Made by a program: the position numbers and the translations under genes
Part shown: piece after piece, positions 54,120 through 63,939 of the stretch
Layout: the number at the start of each line of letters is the position of its first letter
Numbering within the stretch: position 1 is the stretch's first letter
The notes under the pieces: model-generated
What the model saw: only the letters and a program-made list of their open reading frames with translations
Databases searched by the model: none
Told to the model about the DNA's origin: nothing
Assembly (NCBI RefSeq): GCF_022557175.1
Contig: NZ_CP092915.1
Coordinates: forward strand, 5,394,001-5,458,000
From: Mycolicibacterium sp. YH-1
GTDB lineage: Bacteria; Actinomycetota; Actinomycetes; Mycobacteriales; Mycobacteriaceae
Length of the DNA: 64,000 nucleotides
Reading direction: 5' to 3'

Positions 54120-55516
54120 CCGCGCGAATCGCTGCTGTGCTGACCGTGATCCTGCTGACGGCGGCCCTCGCCACACCGTCCGCCGCGGCCGTGGCACCAC
54201 CGGCCGTCGAGCACGGCGCACTACCCAGACCTGCGCCACCCGCACCGCCCGGGCCCACCGAGCTCATCGGCGAGTGCCAGGTGATGCACACCCCGGCCGA
54301 AGAGGCCGGCCGGCAACCACTGCGGTCGACCGAGTTGCAGGCGTTGTGGCAGCTGACCCGCGGCGCGGGCCAGACGGTCGCCGTGATCGACACCGGTGTG
54401 GCCCGTCATCACCTGCTCCCCCGCCTGATACCCGGCGGCGACTACGTCGGTACCGGTGACGGCACCGAGGACTGCGACGGGCACGGCACCATCGTGGCCG
54501 GACTGATCGGTGCGGCACCCTCCGGTGGCGACGGCTTCGCGGGCATCGCACCGGATGCCGGGATTCTCGCGATCCGGCAGTCGAGCAACGCCTTTCGCCG
54601 CTCCGGCGACCCGTCGGGGCCCGGTGTCGGTGACGTCGAGACCCTGGCCAGGGCGATCCGCACGGCAGCCGACGCGGGTGCGACGGTCATCAACGTCTCC
54701 TCCGTTGCCTGCGCACCGGCGGCGGAGTCCATCGACGACAGGGCGCTGGGTGCGGCACTCGCCTACGCCGTCGACGTCAAGAACGTCGTGGTCGTCGCGG
54801 CAGCGGGCAACGTCGGCGGGCACGGCCGATGCGATGAGCAGAACCCTGTCAGCGGCGGCCGCCCAGACTGGGACGGTGTCAAGGTGGTGGTCAGTCCGAG
54901 CTGGTACGACGACTACGTGCTGACCGTGGGTTCACTCGACGATGCGGGCCGACCGTCGGCGTTCAGCCTGGCCGGGCCGTGGGTGGACGTCGCAGCACCC
55001 GGGGAGCGGCTGGTGTCACTGGATCCCGACGGGGAGGGCCTCATCGACACCGCACCGGAATCGGGCACACCGAATTCAACAGCAGCCAAGCCGCTTTCGG
55101 GAACCAGCTACTCCGCCCCCGTGGTGTCGGGCATCGCCGCGCTGATCCGGTCGCGCTCCCCTGGGCTCACGGCCAGGCAGGTGATGCACCGCATCATCGA
55201 CACCTCGATCGAGCCGTCGGCCGGTTGGGATCCGATGGTCGGTTATGGCGCCGTCGATGCACTCGCCGCCGTGAGCAGCGACGGGCCCGGCGATCAGGCG
55301 GGCCGTCGTCCTCCGGGCCCGACGGTGGCCGCACCAGCCGCTCTGGCGGCCGTCGAGGCCGGCCCGCCCCGAGGAGTCGCGTTCGGCGGAGCGGCGGCAT
55401 GTATCGCCGTGGCGGCCGCGGCGATTGCGTTGTCGACCAAACGGTTACGGCGTCGCAACGAGCACGTCGTGGACCCGGGAGGCGCCGTCGACGCTGAGTT
55501 CCGGTCCACGCGGTAG
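54104..55516 (+). CDS. mycP4: ESX-4 mycosin protease MycP4
   Basis: A subtilisin-like serine protease of 470 residues that stabilises ESX complexes. It has a signal peptide (about 1-29) and a C-terminal membrane anchor (GGAAACIAVAAAAIALST). The triad is visible: Asp in VAVIDTGVARHH (about 95), His in CDGHGTIVAGLIG (about 126), Ser in LSGTSYSAPVVSG (about 334); the oxyanion Asn is in AAAGNVGG. The ATG at 54104 overlaps eccD4 by 16 bases; a GTG at 54116, overlapping as GTGA, is an alternative. The 3' end overlaps eccB4 antisense by 72 bases. Confidence 0.93.
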   Translation: MALTVTARIAAVLTVILLTAALATPSAAAVAPPAVEHGALPRPAPPAPPGPTELIGECQVMHTPAEEAGRQPLRSTELQALWQLTRGAGQTVAVIDTGVARHHLLPRLIPGGDYVGTGDGTEDCDGHGTIVAGLIGAAPSGGDGFAGIAPDAGILAIRQSSNAFRRSGDPSGPGVGDVETLARAIRTAADAGATVINVSSVACAPAAESIDDRALGAALAYAVDVKNVVVVAAAGNVGGHGRCDEQNPVSGGRPDWDGVKVVVSPSWYDDYVLTVGSLDDAGRPSAFSLAGPWVDVAAPGERLVSLDPDGEGLIDTAPESGTPNSTAAKPLSGTSYSAPVVSGIAALIRSRSPGLTARQVMHRIIDTSIEPSAGWDPMVGYGAVDALAAVSSDGPGDQAGRRPPGPTVAAPAALAAVEAGPPRGVAFGGAAACIAVAAAAIALSTKRLRRRNEHVVDPGGAVDAEFRSTR

Positions 55517-56836
55517 CCGGGACAAGACCGGCCACGGTGCGCTACCGAGGGGTTCGGACAATCCCAGTGCGCTGGCCGCGGCATCGTCGGCAATGCCGTG
55601 AACCACTCCCTCGGCGGTGACGACGAACCTCGGCCCAGTGCGCCCGTCGTCCCCAACGATCCGCGCGGAACCGACGTAGGCACTGTTACCGGCCGGCATG
55701 GCGATGCGGTCGATGGCGGGTCCGTCGCCATCCGCCTGGGCCAGAACCATCCCGTCCTCGACCGCCGGTGACGTCCCCACCAGGACAGCGGTGTTCGTCG
55801 TGGCCTCGAGGGGACCCGCCTGCCACCGCGCACACACCACAACGGACGGCGCCGCGCCGACTGGTGCGCCAGCGCGATCCGGCAGCGTCGCGATGGCGAG
55901 TCTGTCCACCAGGGGGATCGCGGCGATGGCCGCCGGTGCCACGGTGAGCACGGCCGCTGGGCCTGCGGGGTAGCCGAAGCGGATTAGATCGGCCGCCATC
56001 TCACCGATGCGCTGCACGCCATCGGCGAGGACCACGTAGTGGTCTGCGGCCTCCGCACGTGACACCCGGACGACAGCGCCCACCCGGGCGCCACCCAACG
56101 TGGGCGGCCCCGCCGCCCCCACGCCCTCGATATACGGGACGGCGATCGGCGCGACCTCCGGCACCGAGTCAAGCAACGCCCGCGAAACAGGCAGCGGTGC
56201 AACGCCATCGAGGCGCATCGCGCGCACAACCGCCGGATTGCGTAGGTCGACCTTGGCGCGCTGCCCGTCGTACAGCAGGTAGGTGAGAGCCGCACTCTCG
56301 CCACGCGGGGTGACCAGCAAGGTGCGGGCGGGGTCGAACCGCTGCACCGACGGCACCTCGTCACCGGCGATGACGGCGGTGTCCGCACCGTCGCAGACCA
56401 CCCACACCCGTAGCGGCGCTGGCACACCGATCGTCGGCGCACCCGCAATGCCCACCGCCGGGCCCCGTTTCACGGCGCTGAGCGCCTGCCGTGTGACCAC
56501 CACCGGGTCGACGGCGGCGCCAACGGCGAGCCTGGCCGAGGCGAGGTTCGGCGTGGCATGCCAGGTGTCGCCGAGCCGCACGTACAGCGCGCCCGTCTCG
56601 CGGGCCAGCACGATCTGCGCCGACCCGAGCGTGCCGTGCGGCTTGATGATCGCCAGAATGGCGCACACCGCGACGATGATCACGGCGACGACGCACCCCG
56701 CCGCCAGCGCCACCGACTGCGCGCGCAATGGGTCGTCGTGCATGCCAATATCGTTGCGCACCAACGCATGCTCCATGCGTCGCACCAGAAAGCGTTGCGC
56801 GCTGACCTGCAGCCACGTCGACGGTTGCCGAGCCAT
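55445..56836 (-). CDS. eccB4: ESX-4 membrane component EccB4
   Basis: A 463-residue single-pass membrane protein of the ESX core complex. The signature ARQPSTWLQVSAQRFLVRRM starts the protein, followed by one helix (ALAAGCVVAVIIVAVCAILA) and a large periplasmic repeat region (LYDGQRAKVDL; VVLADGVQRIGEMAADLIRF, typical of EccB). The ATG at 56836 is close after GGGGGAT. An open frame to 57010 is out of the family. It is convergent with mycP4. No eccE gene is present, matching the reduced mycobacterial ESX-4. Confidence 0.93.
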   Translation of the reverse strand: MARQPSTWLQVSAQRFLVRRMEHALVRNDIGMHDDPLRAQSVALAAGCVVAVIIVAVCAILAIIKPHGTLGSAQIVLARETGALYVRLGDTWHATPNLASARLAVGAAVDPVVVTRQALSAVKRGPAVGIAGAPTIGVPAPLRVWVVCDGADTAVIAGDEVPSVQRFDPARTLLVTPRGESAALTYLLYDGQRAKVDLRNPAVVRAMRLDGVAPLPVSRALLDSVPEVAPIAVPYIEGVGAAGPPTLGGARVGAVVRVSRAEAADHYVVLADGVQRIGEMAADLIRFGYPAGPAAVLTVAPAAIAAIPLVDRLAIATLPDRAGAPVGAAPSVVVCARWQAGPLEATTNTAVLVGTSPAVEDGMVLAQADGDGPAIDRIAMPAGNSAYVGSARIVGDDGRTGPRFVVTAEGVVHGIADDAAASALGLSEPLGSAPWPVLSRLPRGPELSVDGASRVHDVLVATP

Positions 56837-56894
56837 AGATCCCCCGGCTTCGACCCTAACCGGCTCGCCACCCCCGCGACGGCAGCAGATTCTT

Positions 56895-57455
56895 CTAGGA
56901 CTTGGCGTGCCGCTCGCGGTAGGCCGCGACGTGCTGGCGGTTGCCGCAGTTGCCGGTGTCGCAGAACATCCGTGAGCGATTGCGCGACAGGTCAACCAGC
57001 ACGGCCTCACAGTCCGGTGCCGCGCACACCTTGAGGCGGCGCAGCTCGCCGACGCGGATCAGATCGGCCAGCGCCATCGCCATCTCGGCCCCCATGCGCT
57101 GCCAGAGCGGATCGTGAATGGACGCCAGGTGCAGATGCCACTCCGGCATCTCGACGTGACGAGTCAGCCACGGCGAGGCGCGGGTGTCGCTCAGCAGCGC
57201 ATTGACCTGCCCAACCGTGCGCTCCTCGTCACCGGCGACGGCCCAGATCGTGCCGAGGCGCTCACGGAGCCGGTGCACGGACTCCAGTTCTGCGGCGTTC
57301 TTGTCTCGGCGCCCCGTCCAGCCGAAGCCGTCCAGGTACGCGTCGAGCGCGGACATATCGCCGAGCTGTTCCCCATCGACGCGATCGGAGTTGATCAGCA
57401 CGCAGGCAGCGCGCAGCGTCAGCTCGGTGTCATGACTGAAAATCATTTGACTCAT
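56895..57455 (-). CDS. CGNR zinc-finger/ABATE-domain regulator
   Basis: A 186-residue protein. The C-terminal zinc-finger-like CGNR motif is complete (CAAPDCEAVLVDLSRN, then CDTGNCGNRQHVAAYRERH). The N-terminal half is the ABATE ligand-binding-type domain (ELTLRAACVLINSDRVDGEQ). Such proteins are thought to act as regulators of divergent transporter or stress genes. The ATG at 57455 has AGAAGGGG upstream. It is divergent from the EamA transporter across 66 bases, its likely target. Confidence 0.82.
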   Translation of the reverse strand: MSQMIFSHDTELTLRAACVLINSDRVDGEQLGDMSALDAYLDGFGWTGRRDKNAAELESVHRLRERLGTIWAVAGDEERTVGQVNALLSDTRASPWLTRHVEMPEWHLHLASIHDPLWQRMGAEMAMALADLIRVGELRRLKVCAAPDCEAVLVDLSRNRSRMFCDTGNCGNRQHVAAYRERHAKS

Positions 57456-57521
57456 GACCCCTTCTGGGAATAGCGTCAGGACCAACATCGACTTTACTCA
57501 TTACAGCGCGGGAGGTGCCCT

Positions 57522-58541
57522 GTGTCCGCGACACGACTCGACTCGACACCCAACGTCGATCACTTCCGGGTCGGCCTCCTGTTTGCGATCGGCTCTGCGC
57601 TCGCATTCGGCATGGCGGGCCCGCTCGGCAAGGCCCTCATGGAGGCCGGCTGGTCACCGACCGCCGCCGTGACGGCCCGCCTCGCCGGTGGCGCCCTCGC
57701 CATTGTCGTGTTCGCGAGCATCACGAGGCCGGGCTGGGCCCGCGAGGCAATGCGGCACTGCAAGACCGTGATCGCCTACGGCATCATCCCGATCGCCGGC
57801 GCACAGCTCTGCTACTACAACGCCGTCTCACATCTGTCGGTCGGCGTGGCCCTGCTGCTGGAGTACACCGCGCCACTGCTGGTCGTCGGCTGGCTGTGGG
57901 CGACCACTCGGCGCAGGCCCAGCAATCTCGTCCTGGGCGGTGTCGTACTCGCGATCGCCGGAATCATGCTGGTCCTGGATGTGTTCGCCGGTGCCCACGT
58001 CAACGTCGTCGGCGTCACCTGGGGGCTGGCCGCCGCCATCTGCGCGGCGTGCTACTTCCTGCTGTCGGACAGGGTCGCCGCCGACGGCACCGGGTTGCAC
58101 CCCATCACGCTGGCCGCCGGTGGTCTGATCGTCGGCGCGGTGGCGGTCGCCCTGTTGGGCGCCTCCCGCATCATGCCTATGACCTTCACCGCCAACGACA
58201 CCGTCATCGCGGGCCACACCACGTCATGGCTGGTGCCGGTGATCCTGCTGGCGCTGATTCCGACCGCGATCGCCTACACGCTGGGCATCATGGGCATCGC
58301 TCGGCTACGGCCGCGCTTCGCCTCGCTCGTCGGCTTGGCCGAGGTGCTGTTCGCCGTCATCGCCGCATGGGCACTTCTCGGCGAGTCCATCTCGGTGACG
58401 CAGGCCGTCGGCGGCGCAGTGGTCCTGGTCGGGCTTGCGCTGGCCCGCCAGGGTGATCGCTCGGAGAAGATCGCGCAGGCCACCTGGCCGGAGACCCCGG
58501 CGCAGCCCGTCGACATCGAGCGAACGGTTCCTCGTAGCTGA
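57522..58541 (+). CDS. EamA-family (DMT) transporter
   Basis: A 339-residue membrane protein with 10 predicted helices in two EamA repeats (VGLLFAIGSALAFGMAGPLG in the first; GLAAAICAACYFLLSDRVAA in the second). It belongs to the drug/metabolite transporter superfamily and may export amino acids or metabolites; the substrate is unknown. GGGAGGTG six bases before supports the GTG at 57522. It is divergent from the CGNR regulator and is followed 9 bases later by the first cutinase gene. Confidence 0.85.
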   Translation: MSATRLDSTPNVDHFRVGLLFAIGSALAFGMAGPLGKALMEAGWSPTAAVTARLAGGALAIVVFASITRPGWAREAMRHCKTVIAYGIIPIAGAQLCYYNAVSHLSVGVALLLEYTAPLLVVGWLWATTRRRPSNLVLGGVVLAIAGIMLVLDVFAGAHVNVVGVTWGLAAAICAACYFLLSDRVAADGTGLHPITLAAGGLIVGAVAVALLGASRIMPMTFTANDTVIAGHTTSWLVPVILLALIPTAIAYTLGIMGIARLRPRFASLVGLAEVLFAVIAAWALLGESISVTQAVGGAVVLVGLALARQGDRSEKIAQATWPETPAQPVDIERTVPRS

Positions 58542-58550
58542 AGGCGGTAT

Positions 58551-59225
58551 GTGAAGATGGCGGGCGTGACCATGCTCAAAACGTCCGCCAAGCTGGCCGC
58601 GGTCGTCTCGGCCGTCGCGGCGACCGCAGCGATCCTCACCGCCGCGCCGTCGACCGCCGAACCCGGCTGCTCCGATGTCGAGGTGATCTTCGCGCGCGGC
58701 ACCAGTGAGCCCCCCGGCATTGGTCGCGTGGGCCAGGCAATGGTCGATGCCCTGCGTCCGCAACTCGGCGACCGCACGGTGAGCACCTACGGCGTCAATT
58801 ACCCGGCCACCTACGACTTCCTGGCCGCCGCCGACGGCGCGAACGACGCGACGGCCCGTATCTCGCAGCTCGCAACGACCTGCCCGAACACCCGCATCGT
58901 GCTCGGCGGGTACTCGCAGGGCGCGGCCGTGGTCGACATGCTGGCTGGCATTCCGCCCCTGGGCAACAAGATCGGCGACGTAGGTTCGGCTCCCCCGCTG
59001 CCTGCGAGCCTCGACGGCAACATCGCCGCGGTCGCGGTGTTCGGCAACCCGTCGGCAAAGTTCAGCATTCCGATCACCAGCTCGATCTTCGGTGGTCGAG
59101 CCATCGATCTGTGCAAGGACGGCGACCCGATCTGCTCACGCGGACGCAACCCGTTCGCGCACAGCGACTACGTCGACGGCGGCCAGGCAGCGCAGGCGGC
59201 TAACTTCGTAGCCAGACTTATTTAG
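58551..59225 (+). CDS. Secreted cutinase-family serine esterase (1 of 4)
   Basis: A 224-residue secreted esterase. The signal peptide (AAVVSAVAATAAILTAAPST) is followed by the cutinase start CSDVEVIFARGTSEPPGIG. The nucleophile is in VLGGYSQGAAVVDM, the acid in DLCKDGDPICS and the histidine in FAHSDYVDGGQAAQ; four cysteines fit the two disulfides of the family. The start may be GTG 58551, or the ATG at 58557 or 58572. It corresponds to the Cut3/Cut4 position next to ESX-4. Substrates are probably short- to medium-chain esters or lipids. Confidence 0.9.
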   Translation: MKMAGVTMLKTSAKLAAVVSAVAATAAILTAAPSTAEPGCSDVEVIFARGTSEPPGIGRVGQAMVDALRPQLGDRTVSTYGVNYPATYDFLAAADGANDATARISQLATTCPNTRIVLGGYSQGAAVVDMLAGIPPLGNKIGDVGSAPPLPASLDGNIAAVAVFGNPSAKFSIPITSSIFGGRAIDLCKDGDPICSRGRNPFAHSDYVDGGQAAQAANFVARLI

Positions 59226-59238
59226 TCTGTTTACGCGT

Positions 59239-59244
59239 TATCAT
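59239..59244 (+). promoter_or_regulatory. Candidate -10 box, leaderless cutinase 2
   Basis: TATCAT lies five bases before the GTG at 59250, with no ribosome site between, which suggests a transcript starting at the initiation codon. Confidence 0.4.
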
Positions 59245-59249
59245 GTGGC

Positions 59250-59927
59250 GTGCCCCTTGATCTTGTTCGACGTTCGCTTCTCGCTGCCGCCGCCGCCTCT
59301 CTGACCGCCGCCGCTGCCGTCATCGGACCCGTGGTCGCGCCGTCACCCCTCGGTGGCGTGGGCACCGCCTCGGCCGACGACTGCCCCGACATCGAGGTGG
59401 TGTTCGCCCGCGGGACGAGTGAGGCTCCGGGCCTGGGTCTGGTCGGCGGCTCGTTCGTTGATGACCTGCGCGGCAAGGTCGGTGGCCGTTCGGTCGGCGC
59501 CTACGCGGTGAACTATCCGGCCAGCTACGACTTCCTGGCCGCCGCCAATGGCGCCAACGACGCCAGCGCTCACATCCAGTACATGATGGGCGCCTGCCCC
59601 AGCACCCGGCTGGTGCTGGGCGGCTACTCACAGGGCGCCGCGGTGATCGACGTCATCGGCGCCGTGCCCATCCCGGCGATCGGGTTCACCAATCCGCTGC
59701 CGCCCAACACGCCTGACTTCGTCGCCGCGATCGCCGTGTTCGGCAACCCCTCGGCCAAACTGGGCCTGCCCATGACCACCAGCCCTGTGTGGGGCGGGCG
59801 CTCAATCGACCTCTGCAACGCCGGTGACCCGATCTGCCAGACCGACGGCGAGAGCGTCCCGGCGCACAAGGCATATGCCGGCGGACCCACCGACCAGGCA
59901 GCAAACTTCGTCGCCGGCCTGCTGTAG
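59250..59927 (+). CDS. Secreted cutinase-family serine esterase (2 of 4)
   Basis: A 225-residue paralogue, 24 bases downstream of copy 1. Signal peptide LVRRSLLAAAAASLTAAAAV up to TASAD; then CPDIEVVFARGTSEAPGLG. The nucleophile is in VLGGYSQGAAVIDV, the acid in DLCNAGDPICQ and the histidine in VPAHKAYAGGPTDQ. It is closest to copy 1 (SFVDDLRGKVGGRSVGAY against AMVDALRPQLGDRTVSTY). The GTG at 59250 lacks a ribosome site and lies just after a TATCAT box. Confidence 0.9.
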   Translation: MPLDLVRRSLLAAAAASLTAAAAVIGPVVAPSPLGGVGTASADDCPDIEVVFARGTSEAPGLGLVGGSFVDDLRGKVGGRSVGAYAVNYPASYDFLAAANGANDASAHIQYMMGACPSTRLVLGGYSQGAAVIDVIGAVPIPAIGFTNPLPPNTPDFVAAIAVFGNPSAKLGLPMTTSPVWGGRSIDLCNAGDPICQTDGESVPAHKAYAGGPTDQAANFVAGLL

Positions 59928-59970
59928 CTGTGAGCAAAGAAACAGTAACCACATCGTCAAAACCCTCGGT

Positions 59971-59976
59971 TAGAGT
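59971..59976 (+). promoter_or_regulatory. Candidate -10 box, leaderless cutinase 3
   Basis: TAGAGT is followed by seven bases and the GTG at 59984. No ribosome site is visible. Confidence 0.4.
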
Positions 59977-59983
59977 CGGTTTC

Positions 59984-60649
59984 GTGATCCGTCGCTACGT
60001 CATCGCTCCCATGATCGTCGCCCTCGCCGCGGGCACCCTGCTCATCGCTCCCGCCCTCACCCGCCACGGTGCCCCCACGGCATCGGCCGCGTGCCCGGCG
60101 ATCGAGGTGATCTTCGCCCGCGGCCGCACCGAGCCCGCCGGTGCCGGCGTGATCGGCAACAACTTCGTCAGCGCCCTGCGGTCCAAGACGGGCAAGAACG
60201 TCAACCTCTACTCGGTGCAGTACCCCGCCGACAACGAGATCGACGTGGGCGCCAACGATATGAGCCGGCGTATCCAAGCCACGGCGGCGAACTGCCCCGA
60301 CACGCGGATCGTGCTCGGCGGGTACTCGCTTGGCGCTGCGGTGACCGATGTCGTGCTGGCCGTGCCGTTCCAGTTCTTCGGCTTCAACCAGCCGCTGCCC
60401 CCCGGTATGGATCCCCACATCGCGGCCGTCGCACTGTTCGGCAACGGCAGCGCGTGGGCGGGGCCCATCGGCGCGTTCAACCCGGCCTACCGCGAACGGA
60501 CCATCGAGATGTGCCACGGCGCGGACCCCATCTGCAGCCCCGCCGACCCGAACACGTGGAGGGACAACTGGTCCGATCACGCTGCGCGGGCCTACATCGA
60601 CGCCGGAATGGTCAACCAGGCCGCCGATTTCGTGGCGGGCCGGGTCTAA
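59984..60649 (+). CDS. Secreted cutinase-family serine esterase (3 of 4)
   Basis: A 221-residue paralogue. The signal peptide IRRYVIAPMIVALAAGTLLI ends near TASAA, followed by CPAIEVIFARGRTEPAGAG. The nucleophile elbow is [12 protein letters not shown], differing from GYSQG in copies 1 and 2. The acid is in EMCHGADPICS and the histidine in WSDHAARAYIDAG. The GTG at 59984 was chosen over an in-frame GTG at 59930, because a TAGAGT box lies seven bases before it and the signal peptide then starts normally. Confidence 0.87.
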   Translation: MIRRYVIAPMIVALAAGTLLIAPALTRHGAPTASAACPAIEVIFARGRTEPAGAGVIGNNFVSALRSKTGKNVNLYSVQYPADNEIDVGANDMSRRIQATAANCPDTRIVLGGYSLGAAVTDVVLAVPFQFFGFNQPLPPGMDPHIAAVALFGNGSAWAGPIGAFNPAYRERTIEMCHGADPICSPADPNTWRDNWSDHAARAYIDAGMVNQAADFVAGRV

Positions 60650-60693
60650 TCTCCCTGCCGCGCACGGTGTAACGCTTTGCCAGTAGCGACAGA

Positions 60694-60699
60694 TACCAT
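60694..60699 (+). promoter_or_regulatory. Candidate -10 box, leaderless cutinase 4
   Basis: TACCAT is followed by seven bases and the GTG at 60707, with no ribosome site between. Confidence 0.4.
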
Positions 60700-60706
60700 C
60701 GGTGTG

Positions 60707-61312
60707 GTGAATTCGAGATTAGCTGCGGCCGCCATACTGGCGGTCGGTCTGGCTGTCGGTCTGGCCGTCGGCCCGGTGCCCACAGCGGCGGCGGCTCCGT
60801 GCCCCGACGTCAACGTCGTGTTCGCACGCGGAACCGATGAGCCCGCAGGCCTCGGCGGGGTGGGTGAGGCTTTCGTCCAGCAGCTGCGGGACAAGTCGGG
60901 CCGCGATATCGCGGCGTCCCCGGTCAACTATCCGGCCCACCAGGACGTCGCGCCCGGGGTGACCGATATGACGGCTCAGATCAACTCGATCATCGCGAAC
61001 TGCCCGGACACCAAGATCGTCGTCGGCGGGTACTCGCTGGGTGCCGCGGTCACCAACGATGCGCTCAACAACACCGTGCCGCCCGGCGCCGATCAGCACA
61101 TCGCCGCCGTCGTCCTGTTCGGCAACGCCAGCCGGCTGCTCAACATCCCGTTGGGACCTGGCCCCGCGTACGCCGCCAAGTCGATCGACGTCTGCAATCC
61201 GGGCGATCCCATCTGCTCCGGCGGCCCAACGGCGTTGACCCACCTGCAGATCGCCTACCTCATCGGCGGCGGTATCGGCAGTGCCGTCGACTTCACAGCC
61301 GGCCGGATCTAG
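60707..61312 (+). CDS. Secreted cutinase-family serine esterase (4 of 4)
   Basis: A 201-residue paralogue. The signal peptide [20 protein letters not shown] ends at TAAAA, then [19 protein letters not shown]. The nucleophile is in [14 protein letters not shown], the acid in [11 protein letters not shown] and the histidine in [14 protein letters not shown]. It groups with copy 3 by GYSLG. The GTG at 60707 was chosen because of the -10 box seven bases before; the frame is open to 60677. Its end overlaps truA by 4 bases, convergently. Confidence 0.87.
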   Translation: MNSRLAAAAILAVGLAVGLAVGPVPTAAAAPCPDVNVVFARGTDEPAGLGGVGEAFVQQLRDKSGRDIAASPVNYPAHQDVAPGVTDMTAQINSIIANCPDTKIVVGGYSLGAAVTNDALNNTVPPGADQHIAAVVLFGNASRLLNIPLGPGPAYAAKSIDVCNPGDPICSGGPTALTHLQIAYLIGGGIGSAVDFTAGRI

Positions 61313-62175
61313 CGCTTCCGCACGTCGCGCGTGACATCGATGCGCGCCGCGAGTTCGTCGTCGCGCGGGTAGTCGACCGCCACCAACGTCAGACCCCGTG
61401 CCGGGGCCACTGCGAACGCACTCGAGCGGCTCGTCTCCGCCAGCAGCGCAGCGCACCAGGCCGGCTCGAGTCGGCCCTCCCCGACGGCCAACAATGCACC
61501 GACGAGTGAGCGGACCATCGACCAGCAGAACGCATCGGCGGTGACGCGGGCCAGGATCTGATCGCCCTCGCGCGACCACTCCAGGCGTTGCAGTTCGCGG
61601 ATGGTCGTCGCCCCCTCCCGGGGACGACAGAATGCCGCGAAGTCATTGAGGCCCAACAGTTCTGCCGAGGCGGTGCGCATCGCGTCGAGATCGAGTGGAC
61701 GCGGCCACGGCACGACGAAGCGAGCGTCCGCCGGCTCCACCCCGTAGGGCGCGGTGGACAGCCGATACTCGTAGTGCCGCCGCAGCGCGGAGAACCGCGC
61801 ATCGAAACCGGCAGGCGCCCGCACGATGTCACGCACCCGCACATCCTCGGTCAGCAGCTTTGCCAGCCGACGCACCAACGGCAGGAACTCGGCGTCACCC
61901 TCGCGGCGGGTGCGTGGGTAGGCGTGCGGCACGGCGTCGACCGGAACGTCGATGTGGGCCACCTGACCCGTGGCGTGCACCCCGGTGTCGGTGCGTCCCG
62001 CCGCATACGTGCGCACCGGTGTGCGGAACACCGTGGACAGGGCCTCCTCGAGCACGCCAGCGACGGTGCGCTGACCCACTTGCGTCGCCCAGCCTGCGAA
62101 ATCCGTTCCGTCGTAGGCGATGTCGAGGCGCAAACGAACGAGCCCGCCACCGGAGTCGATGGCGGGCTCGTTCAT
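61309..62175 (-). CDS. truA: tRNA pseudouridine synthase A
   Basis: Makes pseudouridine at positions 38-40 of tRNA anticodon arms. It has 288 residues. The catalytic aspartate is in [38 protein letters not shown] begins the enzyme core, and [16 protein letters not shown] is typical. The start lies 7 bases after the rplQ stop, so it is last in the rpsD-rpoA-rplQ-truA operon. Confidence 0.94.
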   Translation of the reverse strand: MNEPAIDSGGGLVRLRLDIAYDGTDFAGWATQVGQRTVAGVLEEALSTVFRTPVRTYAAGRTDTGVHATGQVAHIDVPVDAVPHAYPRTRREGDAEFLPLVRRLAKLLTEDVRVRDIVRAPAGFDARFSALRRHYEYRLSTAPYGVEPADARFVVPWPRPLDLDAMRTASAELLGLNDFAAFCRPREGATTIRELQRLEWSREGDQILARVTADAFCWSMVRSLVGALLAVGEGRLEPAWCAALLAETSRSSAFAVAPARGLTLVAVDYPRDDELAARIDVTRDVRKR

Positions 62176-62182
62176 TGCGTGA

Positions 62183-62752
62183 TTACTTGGCGTCGTCGGC
62201 CTTGTCGTCGTCGGCGGGGGTCTCGTCGGCGGCCTCAGCGGCAGCCTCCTCGACCTCAGCCTCGGCGGCTTCTGCAGCCTGGCCTTCCTCGATCGCGGCG
62301 TCCTCGGCCTTAACCTCGGCGACAGTCTCGGTCTCGGCGACCGGGGCGGCCGGCGAACCGACGCGGCGCGCGCGGTCGGCCTCAGAGGTCACGGTCTTCT
62401 CCCGAACCAGCTCGATGACGGCCATGGGGGCGTTATCGCCCTTACGTGCCTCCACCTTGATGATGCGGGTGTAGCCGCCCTCGCGATCGGCGAAGAACGG
62501 GCCGATCTCGGCGAACAGCACGTGCACGACGTCCTTGTCGCGGATCTTCTTCATCACCTCACGCCGGTTGTGCAGCGTGCCCTTCTTGGCATGGGTGATG
62601 AGCTTCTCCGCGTAGGGCCGCAGCGCCCGCGCCTTGGGCTCGGTCGTCTTGATGCGGCCGTGCTCGAAGAGCGACGTGGCCAGGTTGGCCAGGAGCGCCT
62701 TCTGGTGCGAGGACGACCCGCCGAGGCGAGGACCCTTAGTGGGCTTGGGCAT
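62183..62752 (-). CDS. rplQ: 50S ribosomal protein L17
   Basis: A 189-residue L17 protein. [39 protein letters not shown] and [20 protein letters not shown] are canonical. A C-terminal tail of about 60 residues is Ala/Glu-rich and acidic, as in mycobacterial L17. It lies 59 bases after rpoA. Confidence 0.95.
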   Translation of the reverse strand: MPKPTKGPRLGGSSSHQKALLANLATSLFEHGRIKTTEPKARALRPYAEKLITHAKKGTLHNRREVMKKIRDKDVVHVLFAEIGPFFADREGGYTRIIKVEARKGDNAPMAVIELVREKTVTSEADRARRVGSPAAPVAETETVAEVKAEDAAIEEGQAAEAAEAEVEEAAAEAADETPADDDKADDAK

Positions 62753-62811
62753 TGCGACTATCTCCTAATTGGGGCCGGTCCCCGTATCAGGTAGGACCGG
62801 GACGGGATTAC

Positions 62812-63891
<1,080 letters not shown>

Positions 63892-63939
63892 CTATTTGAT
63901 GCCGTCTGGTTACTCTCCGGCCTGATGGCCGAAGAGCAT

